This document shows positions 45,501 to 57,848 of a DNA stretch of 64,000 bases, piece after piece. Below the pieces are notes generated by a model. It had not been told where the DNA came from and ran no database searches. It saw only the letters and a list, made by a program, of their open reading frames with translations. How positions within the stretch are numbered: the stretch's first letter is position 1; every line of letters starts with the position of its first letter. Both the position numbers and the translations under genes were made by a program. This DNA is from Pollenia angustigena (taxonomy: Eukaryota; Arthropoda; Insecta; Diptera; Polleniidae), in the NCBI GenBank assembly GCA_930367215.1, contig OV884058.1, forward strand, positions 169,738,478 to 169,802,477. Direction: 5' to 3'.

Positions 45501-47120
45501 ATAAAGATTTTAGACAAACTAAAGATATTAAACCAAATAAAACTGTTAAACGTATAAGACTTATAGCAACAGTTTTACTTGTAACAATATCAAAGCTTGA
45601 ACAAAATACATCAACAATAAAAAAGTGGGTTTATCTCATCTTACACTCCCCACTACAATCAGTTGAAATTCTCTCAACATTAATTGTAGTTGTAAGTAGG
45701 TTAAGAAAAACAAAATAAAAAACAAACAACAACTTACAAAAGATGTTGTCAATTAAGTGTTTTTTTAGGCCGTGCACTTGCCTGTTTATTATCAAAAAGT
45801 AATTTCAATTTTTGGGAATACAAAATTTTAATTTCAAAAGATTTTGTTATTCGTGCTTAATTCCCAGTTTTTATTCTTGATAAAAACACTTGAAATTTAT
45901 TGTTGATGGGATAAGCTATTCCTATGCATTTCACTGGTTGCTTAGGCCAGATCATCAGGAAACTTCATCCATAAAGATTTTAGACAAACTAAAGATATTA
46001 AACCAAATAAAACTGTTAAACGTATAAGACTTATAGCAACAGTTTTACTTGTAACAATATCAAAGCTTGAACAAAATACATCAACAATAAAAAAGTGGGT
46101 TTATCTCATCTTACACTCCCCACTACAATCAGTTGAAATTCTCTCAACATTAATTGTAGTTGTAAGTAGGTTAAGAAAAACAAAATAAAAAACAAACAAC
46201 AACTTACAAAAGATGTTGTCAATTAAGTGTTTTTTTAGGCCGTGCACTTGCCTGTTTATTATCAAAAAGTAATTTCAATTTTTGGGAATACAAAATTTTA
46301 ATTTCAAAAGATTTTGTTATTCGTGCTTAATTCCCAGTTTTTATTCTTGATAAAAACACTTGAAATTTATTGTTGATGGGATAAGCTATTCCTATGCATT
46401 TCACTGGTTGCTTAGGCCAGATCATCAGGAAACTTCATCCATAAAGATTTTAGACAAACTAAAGATATTAAACCAAATAAAACTGTTAAACGTATAAGAC
46501 TTATAGCAACAGTTTTACTTGTAACAATATCAAAGCTTGAACAAAATACATCAACAATAAAAAAGTGGGTTTATCTCATCTTACACTCCCCACTACAATC
46601 AGTTGAAATTCTCTCAACATTAATTGTAGTTGTAAGTAGGTTAAGAAAAACAAAATAAAAAACAAACAACAACTTACAAAAGATGTTGTCAATTAAGTGT
46701 TTTTTTAGGCCGTGCACTTGCCTGTTTATTATCAAAAAGTAATTTCAATTTTTGGGAATACAAAATTTTAATTTCAAAAGATTTTGTTATTCGTGCTTAA
46801 TTCCCAGTTTTTATTCTTGATAAAAACACTTGAAATTTATTGTTGATGGGATAAGCTATTCCTATGCATTTCACTGGTTGCTTAGGCCAGATCATCAGGA
46901 AACTTCATCCATAAAGATTTTAGACAAACTAAAGATATTAAACCAAATAAAACTGTTAAACGTATAAGACTTATAGCAACAGTTTTACTTGTAACAATAT
47001 CAAAGCTTGAACAAAATACATCAACAATAAAAAAGTGGGTTTATCTCATCTTACACTCCCCACTACAATCAGTTGAAATTCTCTCAACATTAATTGTAGT
47101 TGTAAGTAGGTTAAGAAAAT
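42551..47120 (+). repeat. Direct part of the 470-bp tandem array (10 units)
   Basis: Units start (AAAAGATTTTGTTATTCG) at 42554, 43029, 43499, 43969, 44439, 44909, 45379, 45836, 46306 and 46776. The period is 470 bp except for a 5-bp insertion in unit 1 and a 13-bp deletion in unit 7. Unit 10 stops after GTAGGTTAAGAAAA, lacking about 126 bp. By eye the units are otherwise essentially identical. Landmarks are TTTCACTGGTTGCTTAGGCC, CAGATCATCAGGAAACTTC, CTCCCCACTACAATCAGTTG and TTTAGGCCGTGCACTTGCC. No ORF of note. The unit is a member of a family dispersed elsewhere in the window. Confidence 0.95.
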
Positions 47121-47126
47121 AATAAA

Positions 47127-49958
47127 TTTTGATAATAAACAGGCAAGTGCACGGCCTAAAAAAACACTTAATTGACAACATCTTTTGTAAGTTGTTGTTT
47201 GTTTTTTATTTTGTTTTTCTTAACCTACTTACAACTACAATTAATGTTGAGAGAATTTCAACTGATTGTAGTGGGGAGTGTAAGATGAGATAAACCCACT
47301 TTTTTATTGTTGATGTATTTTGTTCAAGCTTTGATATTGTTACAAGTAAAACTGTTGCTATAAGTCTTATACGTTTAACAGTTTTATTTGGTTTAATATC
47401 TTTAGTTTGTCTAAAATCTTTATGGATGAAGTTTCCTGATGATCTGGCCTAAGCAACCAGTGAAATGCATAGGAATAGCTTATCCCATCAACAATAAATT
47501 TCAAGTGTTTTTATCAAGAATAAAAACTGGGAATTAAGCACGAATAACAAAATCTTTTGAAATTAAAATTTTGTATTCCCAAAAATTGAAATTACTTTTT
47601 GATAATAAACAGGCAAGTGCACGGCCTAAAAAAACACTTAATTGACAACATCTTTTGTAAGTTGTTGTTTGTTTTTTATTTTGTTTTTCTTAACCTACTT
47701 ACAACTACAATTAATGTTGAGAGAATTTCAACTGATTGTAGTGGGGAGTGTAAGATGAGATAAACCCACTTTTTTATTGTTGATGTATTTTGTTCAAGCT
47801 TTGATATTGTTACAAGTAAAACTGTTGCTATAAGTCTTATACGTTTAACAGTTTTATTTGGTTTAATATCTTTAGTTTGTCTAAAATCTTTATGGATGAA
47901 GTTTCCTGATGATCTGGCCTAAGCAACCAGTGAAATGCATAGGAATAGCTTATCCCATCAACAATAAATTTCAAGTGTTTTTATCAAGAATAAAAACTGG
48001 GAATTAAGCACGAATAACAAAATCTTTTGAAATTAAAATTTTGTATTCCCAAAAATTGAAATTACTTTTTGATAATAAACAGGCAAGTGCACGGCCTAAA
48101 AAAACACTTAATTGACAACATCTTTTGTAAGTTGTTGTTTGTTTTTTATTTTGTTTTTCTTAACCTACTTACAACTACAATTAATGTTGAGAGAATTTCA
48201 ACTGATTGTAGTGGGGAGTGTAAGATGAGATAAACCCACTTTTTTATTGTTGATGTATTTTGTTCAAGCTTTGATATTGTTACAAGTAAAACTGTTGCTA
48301 TAAGTCTTATACGTTTAACAGTTTTATTTGGTTTAATATCTTTAGTTTGTCTAAAATCTTTATGGATGAAGTTTCCTGATGATCTGGCCTAAGCAACCAG
48401 TGAAATGCATAGGAATAGCTTATCCCATCAACAATAAATTTCAAGTGTTTTTATCAAGAATAAAAACTGGGAATTAAGCACGAATAACAAAATCTTTTGA
48501 AATTAAAATTTTGTATTCCCAAAAATTGAAATTACTTTTTGATAATAAACAGGCAAGTGCACGGCCTAAAAAAACACTTAATTGACAACATCTTTTGTAA
48601 GTTGTTGTTTGTTTTTTATTTTGTTTTTCTTAACCTACTTACAACTACAATTAATGTTGAGAGAATTTCAACTGATTGTAGTGGGGAGTGTAAGATGAGA
48701 TAAACCCACTTTTTTATTGTTGATGTATTTTGTTCAAGCTTTGATATTGTTACAAGTAAAACTGTTGCTATAAGTCTTATACGTTTAACAGTTTTATTTG
48801 GTTTAATATCTTTAGTTTGTCTAAAATCTTTATGGATGAAGTTTCCTGATGATCTGGCCTAAGCAACCAGTGAAATGCATAGGAATAGCTTATCCCATCA
48901 ACAATAAATTTCAAGTGTTTTTATCAAGAATAAAAACTGGGAATTAAGCACGAATAACAAAATCTTTTGAAATTAAAATTTTGTATTCCCAAAAATTGAA
49001 ATTACTTTTTGATAATAAACAGGCAAGTGCACGGCCTAAAAAAACACTTAATTGACAACATCTTTTGTAAGTTGTTGTTTGTTTTTTATTTTGTTTTTCT
49101 TAACCTACTTACAACTACAATTAATGTTGAGAGAATTTCAACTGATTGTAGTGGGGAGTGTAAGATGAGATAAACCCACTTTTTTATTGTTGATGTATTT
49201 TGTTCAAGCTTTGATATTGTTACAAGTAAAACTGTTGCTATAAGTCTTATACGTTTAAGAGTTTTATTTGGTTTAATATCTTTAGTTTGTCTAAAATCTT
49301 TATGGATGAAGTTTCCTGATGATCTGGCCTAAGCAACCAGTGAAATGCATAGGAATAGCTTATCCCATCAACAATAAATTTCAAGTGTTTTTATCAAGAA
49401 TAAAAACTGGGAATTAAGCACGAATAACAAAATCTTTTGAAATTAAAATTTTGTATTCCCAAAAATTGAAATTACTTTTTGATAATAAACAGGCAAGTGC
49501 ACGGCCTAAAAAAACACTTAATTGACAACATCTTTTGTAAGTTGTTGTTTGTTTTTTATTTTGTTTTTCTTAACCTACTTACAACTACAATTAATGTTGA
49601 GAGAATTTCAACTGATTGTAGTGGGGAGTGTAAGATGAGATAAACCCACTTTTTTATTGTTGATGTATTTTGTTCAAGCTTTGATATTGTTACAAGTAAA
49701 ACTGTTGCTATAAGTCTTATACGTTTAACAGTTTTATTTGGTTTAATATCTTTAGTTTGTCTAAAATCTTTATGGATGAAGTTTCCTGATGATCTGGCCT
49801 AAGCAACCAGTGAAATGCATAGGAATAGCTTATCCCATCAACAATAAATTTCAAGTGTTTTTATCAAGAATAAAAACTGGGAATTAAGCACGAATAACAA
49901 AATCTTTTGAAATTAAAATTTTGTATTCCCAAAAATTGAAATTACTTTTTGATAATAA
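47127..49958 (-). repeat. Inverted part of the 470-bp tandem array (6 units)
   Basis: After a 7-bp junction the same unit runs in reverse orientation. GATAATAAAC recurs at 47131, 47601, 48071, 48541, 49011 and 49481, exactly 470 bp apart, ending at 49958. I noticed one substitution (CGTTTAAGAG for CGTTTAACAG near 49258). ATAAAAAAAATAT flanks the whole array on both sides (42535-42547, 49955-49967), a possible target duplication in low-complexity sequence. Confidence 0.95.
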
Positions 49959-50186
49959 AAAAAATATTTTAGTAGCACAAATAATTATCGTGTGAATAAT
50001 TGGAAATCAAATACAGACGATTAATAGAATAAATTGTTGAGGAAACTGTTTTAAATAGAACAATTAAGATTCACAGTGGACAGTTTTATAAAGAAAAGAG
50101 AAAATAAACTTGCATTGGAGTTGATTTTGATAAGATTTCAAATGTCTATGGCAAATTTGAAGTATCGAATAAATTACAGGAGATAC

Positions 50187-50425
50187 ATATCGTTACCTAA
50201 AACGCAAAATGCGCTTACTAATCAACACAAATGTCCACAAAAAATTTTTAAATCTTTGCAGTTTATGCAACATTTTTCCTTGTACAACTGGTAAGTTTTA
50301 CAAGAAAAATAGTTTGTAAAAAGTTAAAGACAATTTATTAATTTCTCATTTTAAATAGTTTTTTGCTTCTCCTGTTAAATTTGTTAAATGTTGGATAGGA
50401 CCTTTTGCGTTTTAGTTAACGATAT
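50187..50425. mobile_element. MITE with ACCTAAAACGCAAA-type ends, copy 2
   Basis: ATATCGTTACCTAAAACGCA at the left is mirrored by TTTGCGTTTTAGTTAACGAT at the right. The internal sequence (AAGTTTTACAAGAAAAATAG, CTTCTCCTGTTAAATTT) matches the copy at 5437-5803, from which it differs by a roughly 130-bp deletion and many substitutions. Confidence 0.7.
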
Positions 50426-50928
50426 TTTTAAAATGGAAGAAACTATTTTGTGGACACTGCATTGGAGGTGATTTGAAAGAAAATTAATTTGAATTTTCGA
50501 AAAGGCCAAAGGTCCATAGCAGAAGGGCATTAAAATTAAAATTTTATTTTAAGAAACGAATTACAGAGCAAGTTTTTCAATAAAAAAATACATTTATGAA
50601 ATTTTTAAAACGGTTGACTCGATTTAGATGAAATGCTAAACTTCAAAATAGAGATGTATTTGAAACCTATAAGAGTAATGGTGACTGTCCTATCCCTTCC
50701 CAAAGTAAGTCCCTTAGGTATAGAACAATTTTTTATTTTAGATTCGATTTAACAGATTTAAAAACATATAAATTTCTTAATAAAGAATACTTAAATTCTG
50801 TTTTATTTATTAATTTTATATTAGCGGGATTCAAAAATAGATGCCATGTTTATTGCAACTATTCGCTCTTTTGTACTTTTTTGCAACACTAATTCTATTA
50901 TCTAATTAAGAATGGATTTTATCAATAT
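50426..50928. other. Intronic DNA without a recognisable feature
   Basis: AT-rich sequence with no paired repeat ends or supported ORF seen. Confidence 0.4.
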
Positions 50929-51520
50929 TTAAATAGCAAGAACACACTTTTTAATTTTAAAGTAAAAACACGTATTTTTTAGTGGTACTGTAATTTTTTT
51001 TTTTTTAAATTGAAAAGAAGACATGTTCCGATTATGTATGGATGATGACAGGTGATGACAGCTCATTACTCTTTTCATGAAATTTTCCATGACCTTTTCA
51101 TAAAGATGTAGCTGTATCTCACCGATGACGCATTGGATCTCGTATTTCAGTTCAGGAATTGTTGCTGGTTTATTCGCACAACCCCGAGATTTCATAAAAC
51201 AACGTTAAATTTCATGATCTTGGTGGCCAGTTCATCAGAATTTCTTTTGATAATTTGTTCTGGTAATTGGTGGTGCAATAAATCGATTCATGCGCGGTGT
51301 GGCAGTGGACACAAGAAATCAGTTAACATGTTCCTGTAACGAATGCCGTTCACAGTCACTGCAAATTTGGCCTCATCTTCAAAAAAGGAAGGCCCAATCA
51401 AGTCGCCTGACAAAAATCGGCACCTGCCAGTTACTCGTTGTGGGTGCATTTGTTTCTCACTAGCCAAAACGCAATGGTGTAGCAAGTACGAATCTGTGTA
51501 TTTAGTTGTTGGTGTTAAAT
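50929..51520 (-). pseudogene. Decayed mariner-family transposase fragment
   Basis: Minus-strand pieces match the middle and end of a mariner transposase different from the one at 39667. 51485-51288 gives RCRFLSGDLIGPSFFEDEA then FAVTVNGIRYRNMLTDFLCP. 51195-50929 gives ANKPATIPELKYEIQCVIGE then YEKVMENFMKRVMSC. The stretch between them, which should hold the last two catalytic Asp residues, is scrambled or deleted, and stops intervene. I found no terminal repeats. Confidence 0.75.
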
Positions 51521-52070
51521 AAAAACGTAAATCCGTTTTGCGCTTGCTATGTTGCTATTTGCAATTATTCCACTATTATCAATTTAATACAAAATTTTTA
51601 AATCCCGTAGAAAAAATACATGAATTATATTTCCACAAAATTAACAACAAAAGCTGTTTAAACTCAATTTGCAATAACTATTTTATAATTTTGTATGTGC
51701 GCAAGGCGTTATCATGAACAGAATTATCCATTTTTAATACGAATAAGACTTTTTGTATACATATTATTTGTGTGGCCTTTATAGTGTCAAAACCCTGATT
51801 CCGGAAAAGCATTTGTACAGAAGTTTGGTAAAATTTTAAATCGATTAGATTCATATTTAGTATGCAGTAAAGATGATATGTAGTGTTTCAACGTAGTTCT
51901 ACATCGAAGAACCATTTACTAGTGACGAACCTCAAAGGTCTTTAATACAGAATCTTAGTCAAATTATGGATCGATTTGACCCGCTTGCAATACATGTAAC
52001 GAATGCATAATACATGTCCTCTTGCAAATTCAATTGTATATTTAAAAGACGAACATCTCCTCATAGTCTT
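51521..52070. other. Intronic DNA without a recognisable feature
   Basis: AT-rich sequence. A weak match to the degenerate transposon-like flanks is possible, but nothing can be supported. Confidence 0.35.
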
Positions 52071-52073
52071 ATA

Positions 52074-52656
52074 CCGTGTTCAGATATACCATTTTTATTG
52101 TGTCAATAAACCGACTATTGACTCAATAAAAATGGTATATCTGAACACGGTATAAGACTACCTTTCTGTTCACACATACACACTTAAGCTTACTCAATTA
52201 GCAATTGGCAATTAACTTAGCAAAATGTAAACAGTTTTTGACATCTTTAAAGAAAAAACAAAATAAACATCTGGCTTTTGCGCAGACCTAATGGATGGAC
52301 CTTTGTTTTTGTTTGTTTGTTGTTGGGGAAATTTTCAAAACACTTTGTTTAGTGAGTTGGGTTTTACTCACTAAACACACTTGTGACAGTGCACTGCAGT
52401 GTTGCATTTTAATTTTACTCAATACACACACACACTCTTTTTTTTTAAATTATTTTAATAACTCCATTTTTCATTTCATTCATTAACTGAGACACAAGGG
52501 GGTGCAATCACAACTGTTTCAAATTACTCAATATTTATAACAATTTCGTATTAATTGAACAATAACTAAATTGCAATTTTGTATGGATAATTGAGCTCAA
52601 TAATGGCTTTTTTTTGCGTAAAACTCAATTAAGGTGCGTATCTGAACACGGTATTA
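52074..52656. mobile_element. MITE with ACCGTGTTCAGATA ends and an internal palindrome
   Basis: ATACCGTGTTCAGATA begins at 52074 and TATCTGAACACGGTAT ends at about 52656. A third, inverted copy of the end lies at 52137-52152, so that 52074-52152 is an almost perfect 79-bp hairpin (arms include CATTTTTATTG and CAATAAAAATG). The rest is AT-rich with CACACA runs. No ORF. Confidence 0.65.
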
Positions 52657-53326
52657 GAATTGTTTTGATATTTTGGCCCATATTTCTAAAAGTTGAAATA
52701 AAAATATTTTGAAAATTCCATGAGTTCCAAAAAAAAAAATTTTTCCCAAATAACCTTAAATGTATTTTTTGGATGGAATATTGATATATTTTCCAGCAAC
52801 TAGAAAACTTCAAAAACAGTGCCAAAGTTAGTTCCCAACTGTTTAGACAGGATATGCTTATATGTATCAGTTACAATGTGTTTATTAGTTTTATAAAACT
52901 TTTTTACACTTAAGATGCACATTTTAGCAAAATAAAGGAGGTGTGGCGAATGGTTTGCAGCCGCAACTGTATACATATTATTTAAATGCAACTTTTTAAA
53001 GATGTTATTTTTTGTTTTTGTTCTCCCCAATCTCTGCCACATGTTTTGTTCTGTCTCTTATCATGTGGCATTTAAAAAAGGTGTTCATTTTTACAGATTT
53101 CTTAAAGGTTGTAAATGTTGACTCTAATGGGGTGATTTATCTTTTTTGTTCGTGCAAAGTTTATTGAACTTCTTAACTAGACTTAAGAGGGCTTTTGAAA
53201 ATTTAATAAAATGAATAGGCAAAAATTAAATGAAAAATAATCAAAATTTAAGTCATTTACGGCCAATTTCACCAAGTTAAGCTATAATTAACTATTACTA
53301 TAACTGCCGGTTAACAAAATGTTTTT

Positions 53327-53912
53327 CGTCCAATTTCACCAAGTCCAGTTATATTAACTAGGAATGGGCAACAAATATCGATATATCAAAATATCGATAT
53401 TTAAAAAAAATCGATATATTTCGCAGATATTTTAAATACCGAATATACGACTATCGAATTCGATATTTTTTTAAATTCAGTCTTCATTAAAAACTCAAAA
53501 TTTTAGCCGTTTTTCAAACAATATGTTTGCATCATATGTTTTTTTTTAAACTAATATGAAGATCTAAAATGATTGGCATTTATAAGAAGAAGAATTAAGA
53601 AAAAAGCGGGGTTTTCACATTGCAGATTTCTTATTAAAACAGTTAAGTCAAACGAACTTGAAAAGATTTATTTTATGTGGTTTTGGAACAATATATGTGC
53701 CAATATATATTTGGAATAATAAAAGTTATAGACGTAATAGTTTCAGCAAAATACGTTCGAAATATCGATATATCGATATTTTTAAAATAATAAATATCGA
53801 TACTCTTAAAAAATATCGATTCGATATATATCGATAAATTTTTCGATCGATACATTGATAGCTGGAAGTTAAACTAATATCTAGTTTTAACTAAACTTGG
53901 TTAAATTGGCCG
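53327..53912. mobile_element. Inserted Harbinger-like MITE, itself split by a hAT
   Basis: CGTCCAATTTCACCAAGTCC at the left and ACTTGGTTAAATTGGCCG at the right, with TTT on both sides (53324-53326, 53913-53915). Its centre is occupied by the hAT-type element starting at 53359. Confidence 0.7.
53359..53850. mobile_element. hAT-type MITE with ATCGATAT repeats, copy 2
   Basis: TAGGAATGGGCAACAAATAT and the following ATCGATAT repeats match the left end of 15774-20068. The body (AACTCAAAATTTTAGCCGTT, AAAGCGGGGTTTTCACATTG) is shared. The right subterminal repeats (53757-53836) are present, but the terminal CCCATCCCTA is missing. It represents the element without the later insertions found in copy 1. 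Confidence 0.75.
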
Positions 53913-54050
53913 TTTGACAGTTATAGTGATAGTTAATTATAACTGATTGAAATTGGCCGTAAAATTCATTAACAATTTTTTAAATAAATGTTTAGTTCAT
54001 TTGTTGCCAGGATTTGTAACCCTGCAGCCACACGTTCAATAAAACCAAAT

Positions 54051-54760
54051 GAATTGCCAAATTGGTTTTTTTTTTGTTGTTTTCATGCGAAGACAATAGA
54101 ATGAAACAATTTGTTTTTAATTTTGTTTTTTCTTTTTACCCACTTACAACTACAATTCGAGTCGGAAAGAACCCAACCAATTGTAGGGGGATGTAAGAAA
54201 TGATAAACTCACTGTTTATTGTTGGTGTTTTGTTTAAGCTTTGATATTGTTACAAGTAAGACTTTGAGTGTTTAAAATTCTTATTCGCTTTAGGGTTTTA
54301 TTTGTATAATATTTTTAGCTTTTCTAAAATCTTTGGAAAAGGTTTCCTGATGATCTGGCCTAAGCAACCAGTGAAATGCGCATAGAAGCTAGCTTTCCCT
54401 CAACAATAAATTTCAGTGTATTTATCAAATATAAAAAATTGGGAATTTAGCACATCATACAAAAATCTTAATAATAAATTTTGTATTCCCGTAAATAACT
54501 TTGATAATATACTTGCATGTGCCCGTGCAGAAAACTGAATTGCCAAATTGGGTTTTTGTTTGTTGTATTCTTGCGAAGACAATAGAATGAAACAATTTGT
54601 TTTTTAATTTTGTTTTTTCTTTTTACCCACTTACAACTACAATACAAAGCTAGCTTTCCCTCAACAATAAATTTCAGTGTATTTATCAAATATAAAAAAT
54701 TGGGAATTAAGCACGTCATACAAAAATCTTAATAAAAAACACTATCAAGTTGGTCACACA
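54051..54760 (-). repeat. Old tandem pair of the 470-bp family (minus orientation)
   Basis: GAATTGCCAAATTGG and AGACAATAGAATGAAACAAT recur about 487 bp apart (54051, 54538), followed each time by TTTACCCACTTACAACTACA. Landmarks of the amplified unit in reverse order are GATGATCTGGCCTAAGCAAC and CCAGTGAAATGCGCATAG. The copies are clearly diverged from the young array, the second is internally shortened, yet the period is similar. Confidence 0.75.
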
Positions 54761-55079
54761 AACTGCTTGTCAAAATTCGTTTGAATTGACAGCCACGGCC
54801 CAGGCTGCATACAAATTGACAGTCAATTTCATTTTAAAAATGCGCCCGACGAAAAAAACCAAGATGTTTGCAATTTATCTCTGACTTTTTAAAATTTGAA
54901 ATTAAACAACAGTCGTTGCAATGAGTCATTAGAAAATCAATATAAAATATTGAAAAGTTTCCTTTATTTTTTATGAATATGAATCGTGGACCATTTTTAT
55001 TGTGGCATAAGTGTTCTTTATTTTTGCTTAATATCAAATTTGTGGCAAAATGTTATGTAATTTTAACATTGTTTTTTAT

Positions 55080-55380
55080 ATTTCAAAAGATTTTGTTATT
55101 CGTGCTTAATTCCCAGTTTTTATTATTGATAAAAACACTTGAAATTTATTGTTGATGGGATAAGCTATTCCTATGCGCATTTCACTGGTTGCTTAGGCCA
55201 GATCATCAGGAAACTTCATCCATAAAGATTTTAGAAAAACTTAAGATATTAAACCAAATAAAACTGTTAAACGTATAAGACTTATAGCAACAGTTCTACT
55301 TGTAATAATATCAAAGTTTAAACAAAACACATCAACAATAAACAGTGGGTTTATCGCATCTTACATTCCCTACTATTGTT
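55080..55380 (+). repeat. Single 470-bp-family copy, 3' truncated
   Basis: It starts TTTCAAAAGATTTTGTTATT, the same base at which the large array starts, and runs to TTACATTCCCTACTATTG. Identity to the array unit is high (about one change per 25-30 bases by eye), so it is the closest relative of the amplified unit in the window. Confidence 0.85.
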
Positions 55381-55715
55381 TTTTAAATATTTTATATAAT
55401 CTAAATTAACTAATCCAGCCCTTTTATTTTTCTTTAGCGTTTCATTTAGTAAATTTTATACATTATAAACATCTTATTCACAGATGGACCTATTTCACTG
55501 CGATCCACTGTAGATCTTTTAAGCTTGTTCTTTGTGATATTTACTCGAAGTTTTTGATAAAGTAGATATACACTTTTCATTGTTAATCACTAAAGGCAAT
55601 CGTTTTATTTGGACCAAAGCTGTGAAGTCGTCCAGAAAAAGTTCTAACATCGACTCCGACCCATCTGCTAAAATTTTTTTAGAACGACTCCGACTCCAAC
55701 TCCGACTCTAACCTT

Positions 55716-56392
55716 GATGCTAAATGTATATGAGACTGGTCCTTATTTGTCTTTAAACTTTTTTCGATGCAGTTATAAATGTTTAAATATAGCAAGAAAT
55801 GGTTCTGTAAAAATTTCAAATCGATATTTTAAGCCCACCAGAAAAATAATCATAGCACTTAAAGGGCATAATAAACCTCACAAATGGCTTGGCAAACATG
55901 TAAAAATTTTACGTTTGTACAAATATTTTGTGTTGTTAATTGGGATGTTTGCTGTTTGGACAAACATATGATGCAATGTTTGTAGAAATATTAAAAATTT
56001 TTAATATTTGGCAGACATGTTGGATATTTGTTAAACTTTTTGTGGCGTTTAATGCTAAATGTATTTAATTCAATTATATTAAATTAAATTTTTTTTTGTA
56101 GTTTTGCTAACCACAAAACAGTTCGTTGTTTAAATCACTTTTTACTTAAAATTTTTTGCCTTTATTTTATCATTTCTTCTCCGATTTAAGCAAAAAGCAA
56201 CAAAATTGCCGCAGCAATATTGGCATCTCCATTCATTGAAAACAAAACAAAAATGAAAATTAATGTTTGTAAACAATGTGTGTGTTTGCCAAGCATTTTG
56301 TGTGGTTTATTATGCCCTTAAGTATATTTTAAAAGTTATATTAATTTATTAAAATTATGCAAACAGCGCTGAAAAATGTAACAATAGTTCTC
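55716..56392. other. Non-coding interior of the hAT element
   Basis: AT-rich sequence. The 85-codon ORF at 55714-55971 shows no recognisable motif. A decayed transposase is possible but not supported. Confidence 0.35.
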
Positions 56393-57848
56393 AAGTGGGT
56401 GAAGATAAATACGCCGAGTTAAATATGTTTTATGACGTAAAACGTTACGTTATTAAAAACGTAGCTGAGCTACGCGTAGCTGATTAAAAACGTAGCTCAG
56501 CTACGAATATTTCAGCTAAGCGTAGCTCAGCTACGTTTTTATTTAATTTTTTTCTTAATTTTGAGCGGTGTGTATGGGAGAGATTTTTTAAATTGCGACC
56601 GAACCAAAAGAGATTACGGAACGGGAGTAGCACCAAATTAGAGGTAATTAACTCTTCTTTCGTAATCTGTAATCAAAATTTAAGAAATATAAATTTTCTA
56701 TTTTTAAAAAATTCTTTAAATTTCGGCTAGTGTATCTGGGAGATATTTTTTTAAGTTGTGACCGAACGAAAAAAGATTACGGAACGGGAGTAGCACCAAA
56801 TTAGAGGTAATCAACACTACTTTCGTAATCTTTAATCAAAATTTAAGAAATATAAATTTTTCTATTTAAAAAAATTCTTTAAATTTTGGCTAGTGTATCT
56901 GGGAGAGATTTTTTTAAGTTGCGACCGAACGAAAAAAGATTACGGAACGGGAGTAGCACCAAATTAGAGGTAATCAACTCTACTTTCGTAATCTTTAATC
57001 AAAATTTAAGAAATATAAATTTTTCTATTTAAAAAAATGCTTCAAATTTTGGCTAGTGTATCTGGGAGATATTTTTTTAAGTTGCGACCGAACGAAAAAA
57101 GATTACGGAACGGGAGTAGCACCAAATTAGAGGTAATCAACTCTACTTTCGTAATCTGTAATCAAAATTTAAGAAATATAAATTTTTCTATTTTTAAAAA
57201 ATTCTTTAAATTTCGGCTAGTGTATCTGGGAGATATTTTTTTAAGTTGTGACCGAACGAAAAAAGATTACGGAACGGGAGTAGCACCAAATTAGAGGTAA
57301 TTAACTCTTCTTTCGTAATCTGTAATCAAAATTTAAGAAATATAAATTTTTCTATTTTTAAAAAATTCTTTAAATTTCGGCTAGTGTATCTGGGAGAGAT
57401 TTTTTTAAGTTGTGACCGAACGAAAAAAGATTACGGAACGGGAGTAGCACCAAATTAGAGGTAATCAACTCTACTTTCGTAATCTTTAATCAAAATTTAA
57501 GAAATATAAATTTTTCTATTTTTAAAAAATTCTTCAAATTTTGACTAGTGTATCTGGGAGAGATTTTTTTAAGTTGCGACCGAACGAAAAAAGATTACGG
57601 AACGGGAGTAGCACCAAATTAGAGGTAATCAACTCTACTTTCGTAATCTTTAATCAAAATTTAAGAAACATAAATTTTTCTATTTTTAAAAAATTCTTCA
57701 AATTTTGGCTAGTGTATCTGGGAGATATTTTTTTAAGTTGTGACCGAACGAAAAAAGATTACAGAACGGGAGTAGCACCAAATTAGAGGTAATTAACTCT
57801 ACTTTCGTAATCTTTAATCAAAATGTATGATCATGTCAGTTGTAGACG

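Larger units (their letters stand above)
53260..53959. mobile_element. Harbinger-like MITE split by a second copy of its own family
   Basis: The left part CGGCCAATTTCACCAAGTTA...AAAATGTTTTT and the right part TTTGACAGTTATAG...GAAATTGGCCG together reconstruct the 116-bp family seen at 33915. The break is exactly at the central TTT (ATGTTTTGACAG in intact copies), now duplicated as the target of the inserted copy. Confidence 0.75.

Noticed and set aside
42551..49958. Possible CRISPR-like or gene-cluster reading of the regular array
   Set aside because: The period is 470 bp with no short repeat/spacer alternation and no conserved ORF, and the setting is an insect intron. It is a tandem repeat of a dispersed element.
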